NCBI GenBank assembly: GCA_016342655.1
Contig: JAEINL010000037.1
Span: forward strand, 1 to 37,124
Source: Sphaerochaeta sp.
GTDB taxonomy: Bacteria; Spirochaetota; Spirochaetia; Sphaerochaetales; Sphaerochaetaceae
DNA: 37,124 nt
Reading direction: 5' to 3'
The notes under the pieces are model-generated. The model was not told the origin of the DNA and did no database searches. It saw only the letters and a list, made by a program, of their open reading frames with translations. The position numbers were made by a program, and so were the translations under genes. How positions within the stretch are numbered: position 1 is the stretch's first letter; each line of letters opens with the position of its first letter. Shown piece by piece: positions 6,726 to 15,014 of this stretch.

Positions 6726-7001
6726 ATGATTTTCGTTATCCACATACCCAAGGTTCTGAACACCAACACGCTGAAGGATAAGATAGGCGTTGGCCTTTTT
6801 TGCTTGGCCGTAGGTGAACAGCCGAAGGCGGTTGAGACGCCGGATTACGCGGAACTCGCGTGTGCGCGCATCAACCTTTCCCCTGATGCAGAAAAGTATT
6901 TTCTGCAACTCGAACCGCATTACGAATCCAGGCGGGCCTTGGTGCGGGACGCGCTCATGATCGTCCAGGAGCTTCCCGAACACTGCCGCTGCAAAATCTA
7001 A
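6726..7001 (+). CDS. Unknown first gene of the transfer operon
   Basis: This 91-aa protein (MIFVIHIPKVLNTNTL to HCRCKI) has a strong Shine-Dalgarno (GGGAGGAA) and lies 17 nt before virB2, so it is a real gene. It has no signal peptide or membrane segment, so it is probably cytoplasmic. I do not recognise a family. A regulatory or accessory role in transfer is suggested only by its position at the head of the operon. Confidence 0.65.
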   Translation: MIFVIHIPKVLNTNTLKDKIGVGLFCLAVGEQPKAVETPDYAELACARINLSPDAEKYFLQLEPHYESRRALVRDALMIVQELPEHCRCKI

Positions 7002-7018
7002 TTCAAACGAGGGGTACA

Positions 7019-7306
7019 ATGAAAAAACTGACCAAACTTTCCACTGCCGGTGCCGTCTGCATGGCCTGGCTGTCCAGCCAAGCCCATGCGGCCAGCGATC
7101 CCTTCAAGGAAGGGACGGAACTGGCCAAGAGCATCACCGGCAGCCTGACCGGCGACATAGCCGCCGCCGTCCTGACTCTCATCATCGTCATAACCGGCTA
7201 CGCCTGGTGGGTAGGCAAGGCCTCCACCACGACCGCCCTGCGGATCGCTGGCGGCTCCATCCTGGTGGCTTGCGCCGCTGGTATTGCGGCCATGGTGTTC
7301 AAATAA
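7019..7306 (+). CDS. virB2: VirB2-type major pilin
   Basis: The 95-aa precursor has a signal peptide ending near SSQAHA at residue 24. Two hydrophobic helices follow: AAAVLTLIIVITGYAWWVG and LRIAGGSILVACAAGIAAMV. This is the size and layout of VirB2/TrbC pilins, which are cut and assembled into the conjugative pilus. Its stop codon overlaps the virB3 start by one base, which agrees with a tightly coupled operon. Confidence 0.88.
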   Translation: MKKLTKLSTAGAVCMAWLSSQAHAASDPFKEGTELAKSITGSLTGDIAAAVLTLIIVITGYAWWVGKASTTTALRIAGGSILVACAAGIAAMVFK

Positions 7307-7623
7307 TGAAGAGCGACGAGCGGCTTTTCTTCACAAGCCTCTGGCGACCCCTGCAAATGCTAGGGGTTCCAGAGGATTGGATGATCCTCACATTCGGATT
7401 CGGGCTTGGTACATACGTCACCGTTTCCGTTGTGGGCCAGCGCATCCTGGATATGAACCTGGGTGCGCCTCTTTGGGGCTTCGCCGTGGGCGGGCTGCTC
7501 TTCTTCTACGGACGGATCAGGGCGAAGGACGATCCGGAGTTCTTGACCGTCTACCTCCAAAAGAATCGCAATCTGCGGAAAACCAAGGGTGAGTTTATCG
7601 GCAATGCCTACTACCCAAAGTAA
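7306..7623 (+). CDS. virB3: VirB3-type inner-membrane protein
   Basis: The start at 7306 (MKSDERLFFTSLWRPLQMLG) overlaps the virB2 stop and gives 105 aa, a normal length. It has the typical N-terminal PLQMLGVP-like stretch, two membrane segments near residues 25-60, and a C-terminal EFLTVYLQKNRN motif of VirB3. VirB3 works with VirB4 at the inner membrane in pilus assembly. It overlaps virB4 by 20 nt. Confidence 0.87.
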   Translation: MKSDERLFFTSLWRPLQMLGVPEDWMILTFGFGLGTYVTVSVVGQRILDMNLGAPLWGFAVGGLLFFYGRIRAKDDPEFLTVYLQKNRNLRKTKGEFIGNAYYPK

Positions 7624-10006
7624 CGGCCTCAAAAGGGCGTTGAATGGCCTCAAAAACGCCCCGTCCTCCATCCGGTCGGCTCTGTTCCCAAGCACGATTT
7701 GGGAACAGAGCCGCCCGTTGGCCTATGCGGAAGAAATGTGTTCGCTTTACCGGGTCGAAGACGACGGCCTGACCGTCATGAAAGACGGTCGGCTTGCCTA
7801 TGTCGTCGAACTGGTGGGCAAGGACTATTCCGGCCTGGACTCGGAAACCATGAACGCCCTGTTCCAGGGCCGGAAGATCTTCTTCGATTCCATCCCGCCC
7901 GGTGTGACTGTGTTCCCGCAGTCACACCGGCGCAAGGAGGAGATTTCGGCCACGGTTGAGGGCTACGAAAACGACATGGCCAGGATCATTGCAGAGCAAT
8001 GGTATTCGACCTTCCAACACGCCTACCGCTCCCGGCATTACCTGATTTTCACGGACGCGCATCAGACGATCCGCAAGCGGATCGCTGGCTCCATCGAACG
8101 CCAGGTGAACACGCGCATGATGGAAAAGCGCGTCCTGCTCAAGTCGGCGGTGGACGGCTGCCTGTCCAAGTTCGCATCCGAGGAACACGGATACAATCCC
8201 CGGTTGCTCACCGGGCGCAAGCTCGTAAGCTATTGGGCCTATCTCCTGTCCGGTACTCCGGTCCAGGCCTCGCTGCCCGAGGACGGGATTATAGATGAAC
8301 TTCTGGGCCACTCGGCCTTGCTGTGGCCCAAAGGGGCCAACTTCCAGGTCTACGAGACTCCCACGGGCCGCAAATACTCGGCTTGGCTCTTCATCAAACG
8401 GCCTAACACCATATCCAGCGAAAACCTCATGAATGACCTGTTCCAGGTCCGTGAGACGTTTTCGGTCTATTCGCTTTACACCGGCATGGAGCGCAGCGAG
8501 GCCTTCAAACGCCTTGAAGCCCGTGGGCGGAATTTCCAACGCCTGGAACGGAGTTCCCAAGAAATGCTGGTCGAGGTTGAAGCCATATCCACAGGGCTTC
8601 AAAACGGCGACTTCTCGCAATTCTTCGTGTGGCTGGCGATTGAGGTTTTCGGGGATGATCTGGATCATCTGCAACGGTCACTCAACGCAGTGACCAAAGC
8701 AGTTGAAAACAACAATTTCACCGTGGCCCGTGAGACGGTGAACCAGGAAGCCACATTCTGGATGAGGTTTCCGGGGATGGAACACATCCAGCCCCGGAAA
8801 CGCGAATGCACAAGCGAGAACGCCGCCCACCTGACCATTTTCCCAAGCGTGGGCGAGGGGCTGCAAAGCTGCACCTGGGGAGAGACTCCGATTGTGCATC
8901 TTCCGACCGTAAGTGGGTCGGTGTATTCCTGCGTTCTGCACCAAAGCACCATGGATAAAGCCCTTGGCAACGCCTTGGTGATTGGTGGCTCCGAGGTCGG
9001 CAAGACGACCGTGCTCAACTTCCTTGGCTCCAACTGCTTTCGCTATCCCAAGTTCCGTATCCTGGCGTTTGACAAACGCCAGGGCATGTATGTGTGGACC
9101 ACCACGCATGACGGCAAATACCTGTCCAATCAAGACGTGCGTTCCATGCAAATGAATCCGCTGCAAATGGCCGCAACGGACGCGAACCGGACGTTCCTCA
9201 TCAGCTGGCTCAACCAGCTGACCGGAGAGCTTGGGGAAGACGACCGGGACGCCCTGGCCAAGGGCCTGGTGGAACTCCTTCAGCTTGCGGCTCCTGTGCG
9301 CAATCTGAAGGAACTCCACCCTGCTGTTTTGTCCAAGTCGGCCACGGCTGCGAAGCGGCTTGAGAAGTGGCTGCCAGACGGAAGCCACGGCGAATATTTC
9401 AACGGCGCATATGACGCGGTGAATTTGCAGCACAGCCAGCTGGTGACGTGCGACATGACCTTGCTTCTGGACCGGCCCGACATCCTGGGGCCGGTCACGT
9501 CCTACCTCTTTCACCGGAACCTGGAACAGGCAGACGGTGTGCATGGCTACATGGTGATTGTGGATGAAATCCGCAAGTACCTGGAAGACAAGATTTTCGC
9601 TGACCATATGGTCAACGAATGGTGCGAAATCCGGAAGAATGGCGGCGTGATTGTGGGCATGGCCCAAACCGCCAAGCAAATCCTGGATTTCGCCAAGGTG
9701 GACGATCTGTTGAGCAACACGGCCACCTTCATCTTGTTCCCGGAACCGAAGGCGGACGCCAATGATTACATCAAGAAGCTCGGTTTGAATGAAACCGAAT
9801 TCGCGTGGATCAAGAAGACCTCTCCGACCTCGCGCCAGGCTCTGCTGAAGCGTAGACGCGGGGAAAGCGTCATGTTGGATTTAGACCTCTCGCGCCTTGG
9901 CAAGTACATGAAGGCGTACAACTCTGGCACGGACGTAGTCCGCCAGGTCAAAGACATGAAGGTGACTTATGGGGAAGACTGGAAGACTCATTTTTTTGGC
10001 GTGTAG
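7604..10006 (+). CDS. virB4: VirB4-type conjugation ATPase
   Basis: This protein of about 800 aa has the VirB4 N-terminal CagE-like domain (SYWAYLLSGTP near residue 210) and a C-terminal ATPase domain. Walker A is GGSEVGKTT near residue 461 and Walker B is MVIVDE near residue 650, followed by the AQTAKQI motif. ATG 7604 is preferred, with AAGGGTGAG upstream, although GTG 7589 is also open. VirB4 powers pilus assembly and substrate movement at the inner membrane. It overlaps virB3 and virB5. Confidence 0.93.
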   Translation: MPTTQSNGLKRALNGLKNAPSSIRSALFPSTIWEQSRPLAYAEEMCSLYRVEDDGLTVMKDGRLAYVVELVGKDYSGLDSETMNALFQGRKIFFDSIPPGVTVFPQSHRRKEEISATVEGYENDMARIIAEQWYSTFQHAYRSRHYLIFTDAHQTIRKRIAGSIERQVNTRMMEKRVLLKSAVDGCLSKFASEEHGYNPRLLTGRKLVSYWAYLLSGTPVQASLPEDGIIDELLGHSALLWPKGANFQVYETPTGRKYSAWLFIKRPNTISSENLMNDLFQVRETFSVYSLYTGMERSEAFKRLEARGRNFQRLERSSQEMLVEVEAISTGLQNGDFSQFFVWLAIEVFGDDLDHLQRSLNAVTKAVENNNFTVARETVNQEATFWMRFPGMEHIQPRKRECTSENAAHLTIFPSVGEGLQSCTWGETPIVHLPTVSGSVYSCVLHQSTMDKALGNALVIGGSEVGKTTVLNFLGSNCFRYPKFRILAFDKRQGMYVWTTTHDGKYLSNQDVRSMQMNPLQMAATDANRTFLISWLNQLTGELGEDDRDALAKGLVELLQLAAPVRNLKELHPAVLSKSATAAKRLEKWLPDGSHGEYFNGAYDAVNLQHSQLVTCDMTLLLDRPDILGPVTSYLFHRNLEQADGVHGYMVIVDEIRKYLEDKIFADHMVNEWCEIRKNGGVIVGMAQTAKQILDFAKVDDLLSNTATFILFPEPKADANDYIKKLGLNETEFAWIKKTSPTSRQALLKRRRGESVMLDLDLSRLGKYMKAYNSGTDVVRQVKDMKVTYGEDWKTHFFGV

Positions 10007-10838
10007 TCTCTTGTTGCTCTGCGCCTCTCATGCGTTGGCTTTTGGCGTCTCTGACGCCACAACGCATATCTACCTGTCTGAACAGGTGAAGCAACTGACT
10101 GAACAGCTTGAAAAAGCACAGCAACAAATATCCGAAATGATCAAGGTCAACGATACGTTGACCAAGACATATGAGGACAGCACGGCGACTTATGACCGTG
10201 CCAAGGGCGTCTATGACGACCTGATGAAAACCAAGCGGCTCCTGTACGATGAGTATTCTTCGATCATGGGCCAATACGAAAAATATAAGGGCTATTACGA
10301 CGATCTGAAGGACGCTGACGCCAGCGACCTTGAAGGCATGAAAGACATGCTTGACGACTTTTATGGTGATGCGCGGTTGCAGACCGCCGAGGAACGCGCG
10401 GCGCAACGCGACAAGCAATATGACATGATCCAGGGCGCGCTGAAGAAGTCTCTTGAGGACGGGGAGCAAGTCCTTGCGTCAATGCCAGAGCAGACTGAAA
10501 AGGCTGCGGAACTCTCCAAGGAGATCGGGCAGACGGCCAGCCCGAAGGATGAGCAAGCCCTGACCAACCGCTTTCTTTTTGAAATTCTTACCGTGCTGCA
10601 AACGCAGCTGGCCCTGACGACCAAGTATCATCAGGCAATGGGTCTGATGAATTACACGGGAGTCAATGAGAAGTCGATTCAGGCCCGGCAGGAATACCTG
10701 AAACACCTGAAGGCCCGCCAAGCTGAATTGACGTGGAAGGATCAGGAGGTCCGTAATCGCGGCCTGAGGCCGGGCATGACTATGCGGGAACATTTCGAAG
10801 CCGGGAAAAATCGAAGCGATAAAGTTGTTAAATTCTAG
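9969..10838 (+). CDS. virB5: VirB5/TrbJ-like pilus-associated protein
   Basis: The 289-aa protein has a signal peptide (cut after SHALA) and long helical stretches with a coiled-coil look, including the TEQLEKAQQQISEMIKVNDT block typical of VirB5/TrbJ. VirB5 sits at the pilus tip and takes part in contact with the recipient. It overlaps the end of virB4 by 38 nt. The last 35 residues (TWKDQEVRNRGLRPGMTMRE and on to SDKVVKF) closely repeat the end of the next protein, the lipoprotein at 10851-11120. Confidence 0.85.
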   Translation: MGKTGRLIFLACSLLLLCASHALAFGVSDATTHIYLSEQVKQLTEQLEKAQQQISEMIKVNDTLTKTYEDSTATYDRAKGVYDDLMKTKRLLYDEYSSIMGQYEKYKGYYDDLKDADASDLEGMKDMLDDFYGDARLQTAEERAAQRDKQYDMIQGALKKSLEDGEQVLASMPEQTEKAAELSKEIGQTASPKDEQALTNRFLFEILTVLQTQLALTTKYHQAMGLMNYTGVNEKSIQARQEYLKHLKARQAELTWKDQEVRNRGLRPGMTMREHFEAGKNRSDKVVKF

Positions 10839-10850
10839 GAGGATTTTCAG

Positions 10851-11120
10851 ATGAAAAGGATTCTTTTTGCGATGATGTGTGTGTTGAGTCTTTCTCTGTT
10901 CGGCTGCGGCAGCGACGAAGTCGAGTCTCTTCCCAAGATGAAGCCAACCACGGCGGAAGGGACTCTTCAGCCCCAAGGCGTTGCAGACAAGGCAGAGGAA
11001 GACGATGGCCTGACCTGGAAGGAAAAGGAGTTAAAAAAGCGTGGCCTGACCTCTGGCATGACTATGCGTGAACACTTAGAGGCAGCAAAAAATCGTAAGG
11101 ATAAAGTAGTTAAATATTAG
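10851..11120 (+). CDS. Small lipoprotein sharing its C-terminus with VirB5
   Basis: The 89-aa protein has a lipoprotein signal with lipobox LFGC (Cys near residue 19). The middle is acidic and low in complexity. The C-terminal 35 residues (TWKEKELKKRGLTSGMTMRE and on to DKVVKY) match the VirB5 C-terminus at about three quarters of positions. Small lipoproteins after virB5 are often entry-exclusion (Eex) proteins in pKM101/R388-like systems. A shared segment would let it compete with VirB5 for a partner. This role is inferred. Confidence 0.8.
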   Translation: MKRILFAMMCVLSLSLFGCGSDEVESLPKMKPTTAEGTLQPQGVADKAEEDDGLTWKEKELKKRGLTSGMTMREHLEAAKNRKDKVVKY

Positions 11121-11129
11121 GAGACGGAC

Positions 11130-12143
11130 ATGGCTGAATCTTCATTGACCGAAGGGATTTTCATGATCCTTGTGAACAACTACAACACGTATTTTTTTCA
11201 TATATACGACGACTTAATGGCAAACTTCGGCATATTCTTCAGGACTATGATGGTCCTATATACCGTTCTAATCGGATACATGTGGATGACCAACAAGGAA
11301 AACTCACGTGCGTTCATCAAGTCGTGGTTCCTGATTGCTATTTTCTATACTCTTGTAATGGAAAGCAACGCATACATGAACACCGTGTATTCTCCTTTCA
11401 TCGGGCTAGTCGAAGATATATCAACTTATTTCTTGCAAGGCACATCCTACACAAGTGTTTTTGCATCACTGGATGAACTTGCCGTGAAGTTCATCCAAAC
11501 AACAGGGTCTCTTTGGCCTAGCGGAATTAATTGGCCCTGGGATTACGCTCTAGCTGTGATAGGATTTGTTGCATTATACGTATTCTTTTTCGTGATGGTT
11601 TTTGCGTTCCTCGCAGTATACGCCATAAGTTATTTCTCAATATGTCTCTTTCTACTGCTCGGCGGGGTGTTCATACTTCTTGGGACCATTGAGCACACCA
11701 AAAGTATGTTCTTTGCCTGGCTTAAAAACCTCCTGCAACACGCCTTCACGATCATCTTTGCATCAATCATCCTGGGTGTCACAAGTGATGGCGTTTTGAA
11801 CTCCATAAACGACCTCGAACAGTTGGATATGAACAACATTTTCAGTCTGAAATTCGTTGGATTCATTGGCTGGTGCGCAATTAACACAGTTCTCTTCCTC
11901 AAGTCGGCTGATTTCGCGGCGGGCCTGACCGGGACTATCGCGGGCAGCACGGCGGGCCTTGCCGGTGGCATGGCAAAGGCGGGCGGGCTTACCGCAGCCG
12001 GGACAGCCGGGGCCGGTGCGCTCGGTGCGCATGGCGGTCTTGCCGGTGCCGGGTATCTGGCTGGCAAGGCCGGTATGACCCGGACTCAGGCCATGGCCGG
12101 AAACGCGCTTGAAATGCTCAAGAAGAAGCGCGGCATCAAATAG
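11130..12143 (+). CDS. virB6: VirB6/TrbL-type polytopic membrane protein
   Basis: The 337-aa protein has at least five to six hydrophobic segments between residues 30 and 260, with the central Trp- and Phe-rich loop usual for VirB6. It ends in a Gly/Ala-rich tail (from about residue 265). VirB6 is an inner-membrane part of the transfer channel. The stretch coding for residues 1-250 is clearly lower in G+C than the genes around it, while the tail returns to high G+C. This suggests that the membrane part was replaced by recombination. Confidence 0.88.
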   Translation: MAESSLTEGIFMILVNNYNTYFFHIYDDLMANFGIFFRTMMVLYTVLIGYMWMTNKENSRAFIKSWFLIAIFYTLVMESNAYMNTVYSPFIGLVEDISTYFLQGTSYTSVFASLDELAVKFIQTTGSLWPSGINWPWDYALAVIGFVALYVFFFVMVFAFLAVYAISYFSICLFLLLGGVFILLGTIEHTKSMFFAWLKNLLQHAFTIIFASIILGVTSDGVLNSINDLEQLDMNNIFSLKFVGFIGWCAINTVLFLKSADFAAGLTGTIAGSTAGLAGGMAKAGGLTAAGTAGAGALGAHGGLAGAGYLAGKAGMTRTQAMAGNALEMLKKKRGIK

Positions 12144-12153
12144 GAGACTTTAC

Positions 12154-12348
12154 ATGAAAAAGCTGACTCAATTCCTGGCCCTGGCCATGCTGCTGCTCTC
12201 CCTGCTCCTGGCAGGAGGCTGCGCCTCCTACTCCAAGGGTAGCAGCGGATCGCGCGACAATCCGACCAAGCTGAAGCCTTCACCCTGTGCGGGGTGCTTC
12301 AGCCTGGACGAAAAGGAAGCCCTGGGGATTGCCGACCATGACGCATGA
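12154..12348 (+). CDS. virB7: VirB7-like small lipoprotein
   Basis: The 64-aa protein begins MKKLTQFLALAMLLLSLLLA and has a Cys in AGGCAS that fits a lipoprotein signal, although Ala instead of Leu/Val/Ile at -3 is slightly unusual. VirB7 lipoproteins anchor VirB9 in the outer membrane as part of the core complex. Position directly before virB8 agrees. ATG 12154 is chosen over upstream ATGs because it follows GGAGACTTTAC and starts the signal peptide. It overlaps virB8 by 11 nt. Confidence 0.78.
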   Translation: MKKLTQFLALAMLLLSLLLAGGCASYSKGSSGSRDNPTKLKPSPCAGCFSLDEKEALGIADHDA

Positions 12349-12973
12349 CGATCCGCTCTCCAAATACTACGACGATCAGCCCAGGAAGTACCCCCTCACC
12401 TGGGTGCAGTCGGCGGCAAACAACCGCACCCTCCGGTGGTTGCTTTGCTGCTGCCTCCTGGTGTTGGCCATCCAAGCGGTGGCCAACACCACACTGGCCC
12501 TGCGCCACGAAAAGGAAAATTACCTCTATGAGGTAAATACGGGGCGCACTCATGTGGTCAAAATCGAACACGCTTCGCAGGAATTGCGCGGCAATGATCT
12601 GCTCTTGCTTTCCATGTGCCGTGGCCTTGTCGCGGACATGGAAAGCATTGACACGGCCAGCTTTGCAGACCGTGACAAGCGTGTCCGGTTCATGACCACC
12701 CCGGAAGTCTACGACAAGTATCAGGCCCGGCAGCGGCCTCTGTATCAAAAGGGAGTCGTGCGGACTGTCGAGTTGCTGAACGCAACCCGGCTTGGCCCGG
12801 ATGTGGCCGTGATCGAATACGACTTGACTGAGCATTATTCTGGTCAGTCCAAGACACTCCCGGCCAAGTCCTTTATTACGTTCGAATTTTTTGACCAAGA
12901 GGTTGAAATTGACGACCGTTATATCAACCCCATCGGCCTGGTGGCCGTGGATTACACCCCCGGTCCGAGGTGA
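12338..12973 (+). CDS. virB8: VirB8-type bitopic assembly factor
   Basis: With the start at 12338 the protein has 211 aa. It has a short cytoplasmic part with YYDDQPRKYPLTW, one membrane helix (LRWLLCCCLLVLAIQAVANT) and a periplasmic domain with the NTF2-like VirB8 fold expected (RPLYQKGVVRTVELLN, YINPIGLVAVDY). The C-terminal NPIG motif is typical for VirB8. It bridges inner- and outer-membrane parts of the channel. Confidence 0.9.
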   Translation: MTHDDPLSKYYDDQPRKYPLTWVQSAANNRTLRWLLCCCLLVLAIQAVANTTLALRHEKENYLYEVNTGRTHVVKIEHASQELRGNDLLLLSMCRGLVADMESIDTASFADRDKRVRFMTTPEVYDKYQARQRPLYQKGVVRTVELLNATRLGPDVAVIEYDLTEHYSGQSKTLPAKSFITFEFFDQEVEIDDRYINPIGLVAVDYTPGPR

Positions 12974-12975
12974 TT

Positions 12976-13875
12976 ATGAAAGTTCTCGCGCTGTGCCTGT
13001 CCATCCTGCTGCTTGCTTCCAATGCCTTTGCATTGCGGGACGAAATGCAAACATCCGATCCGGACAAGGCGATTACGAATCGCCCGATGGATCGGAATTA
13101 CAATCTGCAATCCGTTCAAACTGCCTTTGACAAGGCCAAAGGGACGGAAAGCGTCCAGGAGTGGGCCTACTCCCCTGACACGGTGTACAAGCTCCGGCTG
13201 CGTGAATGGATGCATACATCCGTTGTGCTGCCGGAGAATGAAAACATCGTGGATTTCTCCCTGGGCGACGAAGGCAATTTTGTTTTCCTCCCGCAGCCTG
13301 GCGAAGGGAACGTGTTCAAGTTCATCGTCTACGGGATCATGCCGGGCGCGGACACGTCCCTGACCGTCCACGGCGAGTCAGGGAATATCTATCCGTTCTA
13401 TCTGCGGATAGACGATCACACGTCCAAATTCCTGCCTGACTTGCTGGTGCGGCTGAAAGACCCGCGCTTGAAGACCTTTAAGTCCAAAAAGGTCGCCAAG
13501 CTGGAAGAGGCGGCGGCTGACCCTTTTGCCCCAAAGGAGCAAGGCACGGACGTGCCGGACTACCTCCGGACGATCTCCAACACGCCGCCGTCCGATTGGA
13601 CGTTTACCTATCAGATTGATCCGGCTGACTCGCCCATTGCGCCGCGCCAGGTCTTTGACGATGGCATTTTCACCTACTTCCGGTTCGGCTCCAATGGAAA
13701 CATGGACCGGATCGGATCACTGCCGGTCGTTTGGCGTGTCATGGATGGGCATGACGCGCTGGTGAACACGCGCGTTGAAGGCGAGTTCCTTGTGGCCGAA
13801 ACGATCAATCCCAATTGGACCATCCGTTCCGGCGACAAGTGGGTTTGCGCCCGTCAAACTCCGGCCAAGAGGTAG
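12976..13875 (+). CDS. virB9: VirB9-type outer-membrane core protein
   Basis: The 299-aa protein has a signal peptide (MKVLALCLSILLLASNAFA). The N-terminal beta-rich domain includes YKLRLREWMHTSVVLPENE, and the C-terminal domain has TYFRFGSNGNMDRIGSLPVV, both typical of VirB9/TrbG. ATG 12976 is preferred over GTG 12970 because GAGGTGATT gives ribosome binding. With VirB7 and VirB10 it forms the core complex. The gene follows virB8 by 2 nt and precedes virB10 by 2 nt. Confidence 0.9.
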   Translation: MKVLALCLSILLLASNAFALRDEMQTSDPDKAITNRPMDRNYNLQSVQTAFDKAKGTESVQEWAYSPDTVYKLRLREWMHTSVVLPENENIVDFSLGDEGNFVFLPQPGEGNVFKFIVYGIMPGADTSLTVHGESGNIYPFYLRIDDHTSKFLPDLLVRLKDPRLKTFKSKKVAKLEEAAADPFAPKEQGTDVPDYLRTISNTPPSDWTFTYQIDPADSPIAPRQVFDDGIFTYFRFGSNGNMDRIGSLPVVWRVMDGHDALVNTRVEGEFLVAETINPNWTIRSGDKWVCARQTPAKR

Positions 13876-13877
13876 CC

Positions 13878-15014
13878 ATGAGTCAGGCCACTCCCGACCC
13901 GAAGTCTCTCCCGGTTCCCAAGCTAGTCAAGAGCGGCGTATCCCGAACGGCGCTCGGCTGGATTGCTTTTGCTGGTCTGGTGTTCTTTATTGCCATGGGT
14001 ATTGGCGCCTGGGCCAAATACGCGCGCACCCAGGATGGAGTGCGCAAGACGATCATCAATCAGCACACAGGCGTGGCTGATCCCATGATAGCCCACAGCC
14101 TCATAGGCGATCCGGAACCTGAGCCGGAGCCGGAGCCTGAACCCGAACCGGAAGCGGAGCCGGTTGCGCTACCTGAACCTCTGGAAGAGGTGATTGCCTA
14201 CATTCCCCCGCCCTCGGCCTCGGACCTCTTCAAGCCCGGCCCGCAGGAATTTGAATCCGTTGAATCGCTGGTGGCCAGCATCAACGATTCGCGGCGCGGC
14301 AAGGTCGTGGCCAAGTCGGCAAAGGATATGTTCGGCAAGGGCGGCAACACCCGTGACGAATACCGCATGAAAGACGATTCCTGGGCGGGCATGACCCGCA
14401 CGGACACGAGCTTTCCCGTGGATATGGAGCGCGTGATTCCGTTGACCAGCAACATTTCCGCATTGCTGGTCAATGAAATCAATTCCGAGCGGGGCGGCAA
14501 GGTGACGGCCCAGGTCGAGCAACATATCTACGGCGGGCAGGGCCGCAAGGTCTTGATCCCTGCCGGGTCCGAGGCCGTGGGCTACTTCACGCCGCTTGAA
14601 AAGATAGGCGAGGAGCGAATCACTATTACTTGGGTCCGGATCATCACGCCCGAAGGAGTCAACATCTACACCGGCAACGCCGAAATGGCCGATGCCATGG
14701 GCCGCACCGGACTGACGGGGTACATTGATAACAAGTACCTTGAAAAGTACGGGATTCCCCTGCTTGTGACCACTCTCCAAGTCGCTTCGGCCTATGCCTT
14801 CCCGGTCAAGAGCCAGAACCAGGCGGTGATTGTGGAGGGCTACGGGTCCAGCATGTCGAACATGGGTCAGCGCGTCCTGGATGAGACAATGCAGATCAAG
14901 CCCATCGTTGAAATACCCGCAGGATCGCGGATCAACATATCAATCCTCAAAGACATTTGGTTTCCCGAACCTGAAAAGAAGACAATCAAAGCCGTGCCAA
15001 TGGAGGCTTCCTAA
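13878..15014 (+). CDS. virB10: VirB10-type channel scaffold protein
   Basis: The 378-aa protein has a cytoplasmic tail, one membrane helix (IAFAGLVFFIAMGIGAWA) and a Pro-Glu repeat stretch of about 17 residues near residue 78. The C-terminal TrbI-like domain includes the antenna region and ends in SRINISILKDIWFPEPE. VirB10 spans both membranes and senses ATP use by VirB4/B11/D4. The start gives an overlap-free join with virB9, and its stop overlaps the start of the next gene. Confidence 0.92.
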   Translation: MSQATPDPKSLPVPKLVKSGVSRTALGWIAFAGLVFFIAMGIGAWAKYARTQDGVRKTIINQHTGVADPMIAHSLIGDPEPEPEPEPEPEPEAEPVALPEPLEEVIAYIPPPSASDLFKPGPQEFESVESLVASINDSRRGKVVAKSAKDMFGKGGNTRDEYRMKDDSWAGMTRTDTSFPVDMERVIPLTSNISALLVNEINSERGGKVTAQVEQHIYGGQGRKVLIPAGSEAVGYFTPLEKIGEERITITWVRIITPEGVNIYTGNAEMADAMGRTGLTGYIDNKYLEKYGIPLLVTTLQVASAYAFPVKSQNQAVIVEGYGSSMSNMGQRVLDETMQIKPIVEIPAGSRINISILKDIWFPEPEKKTIKAVPMEAS

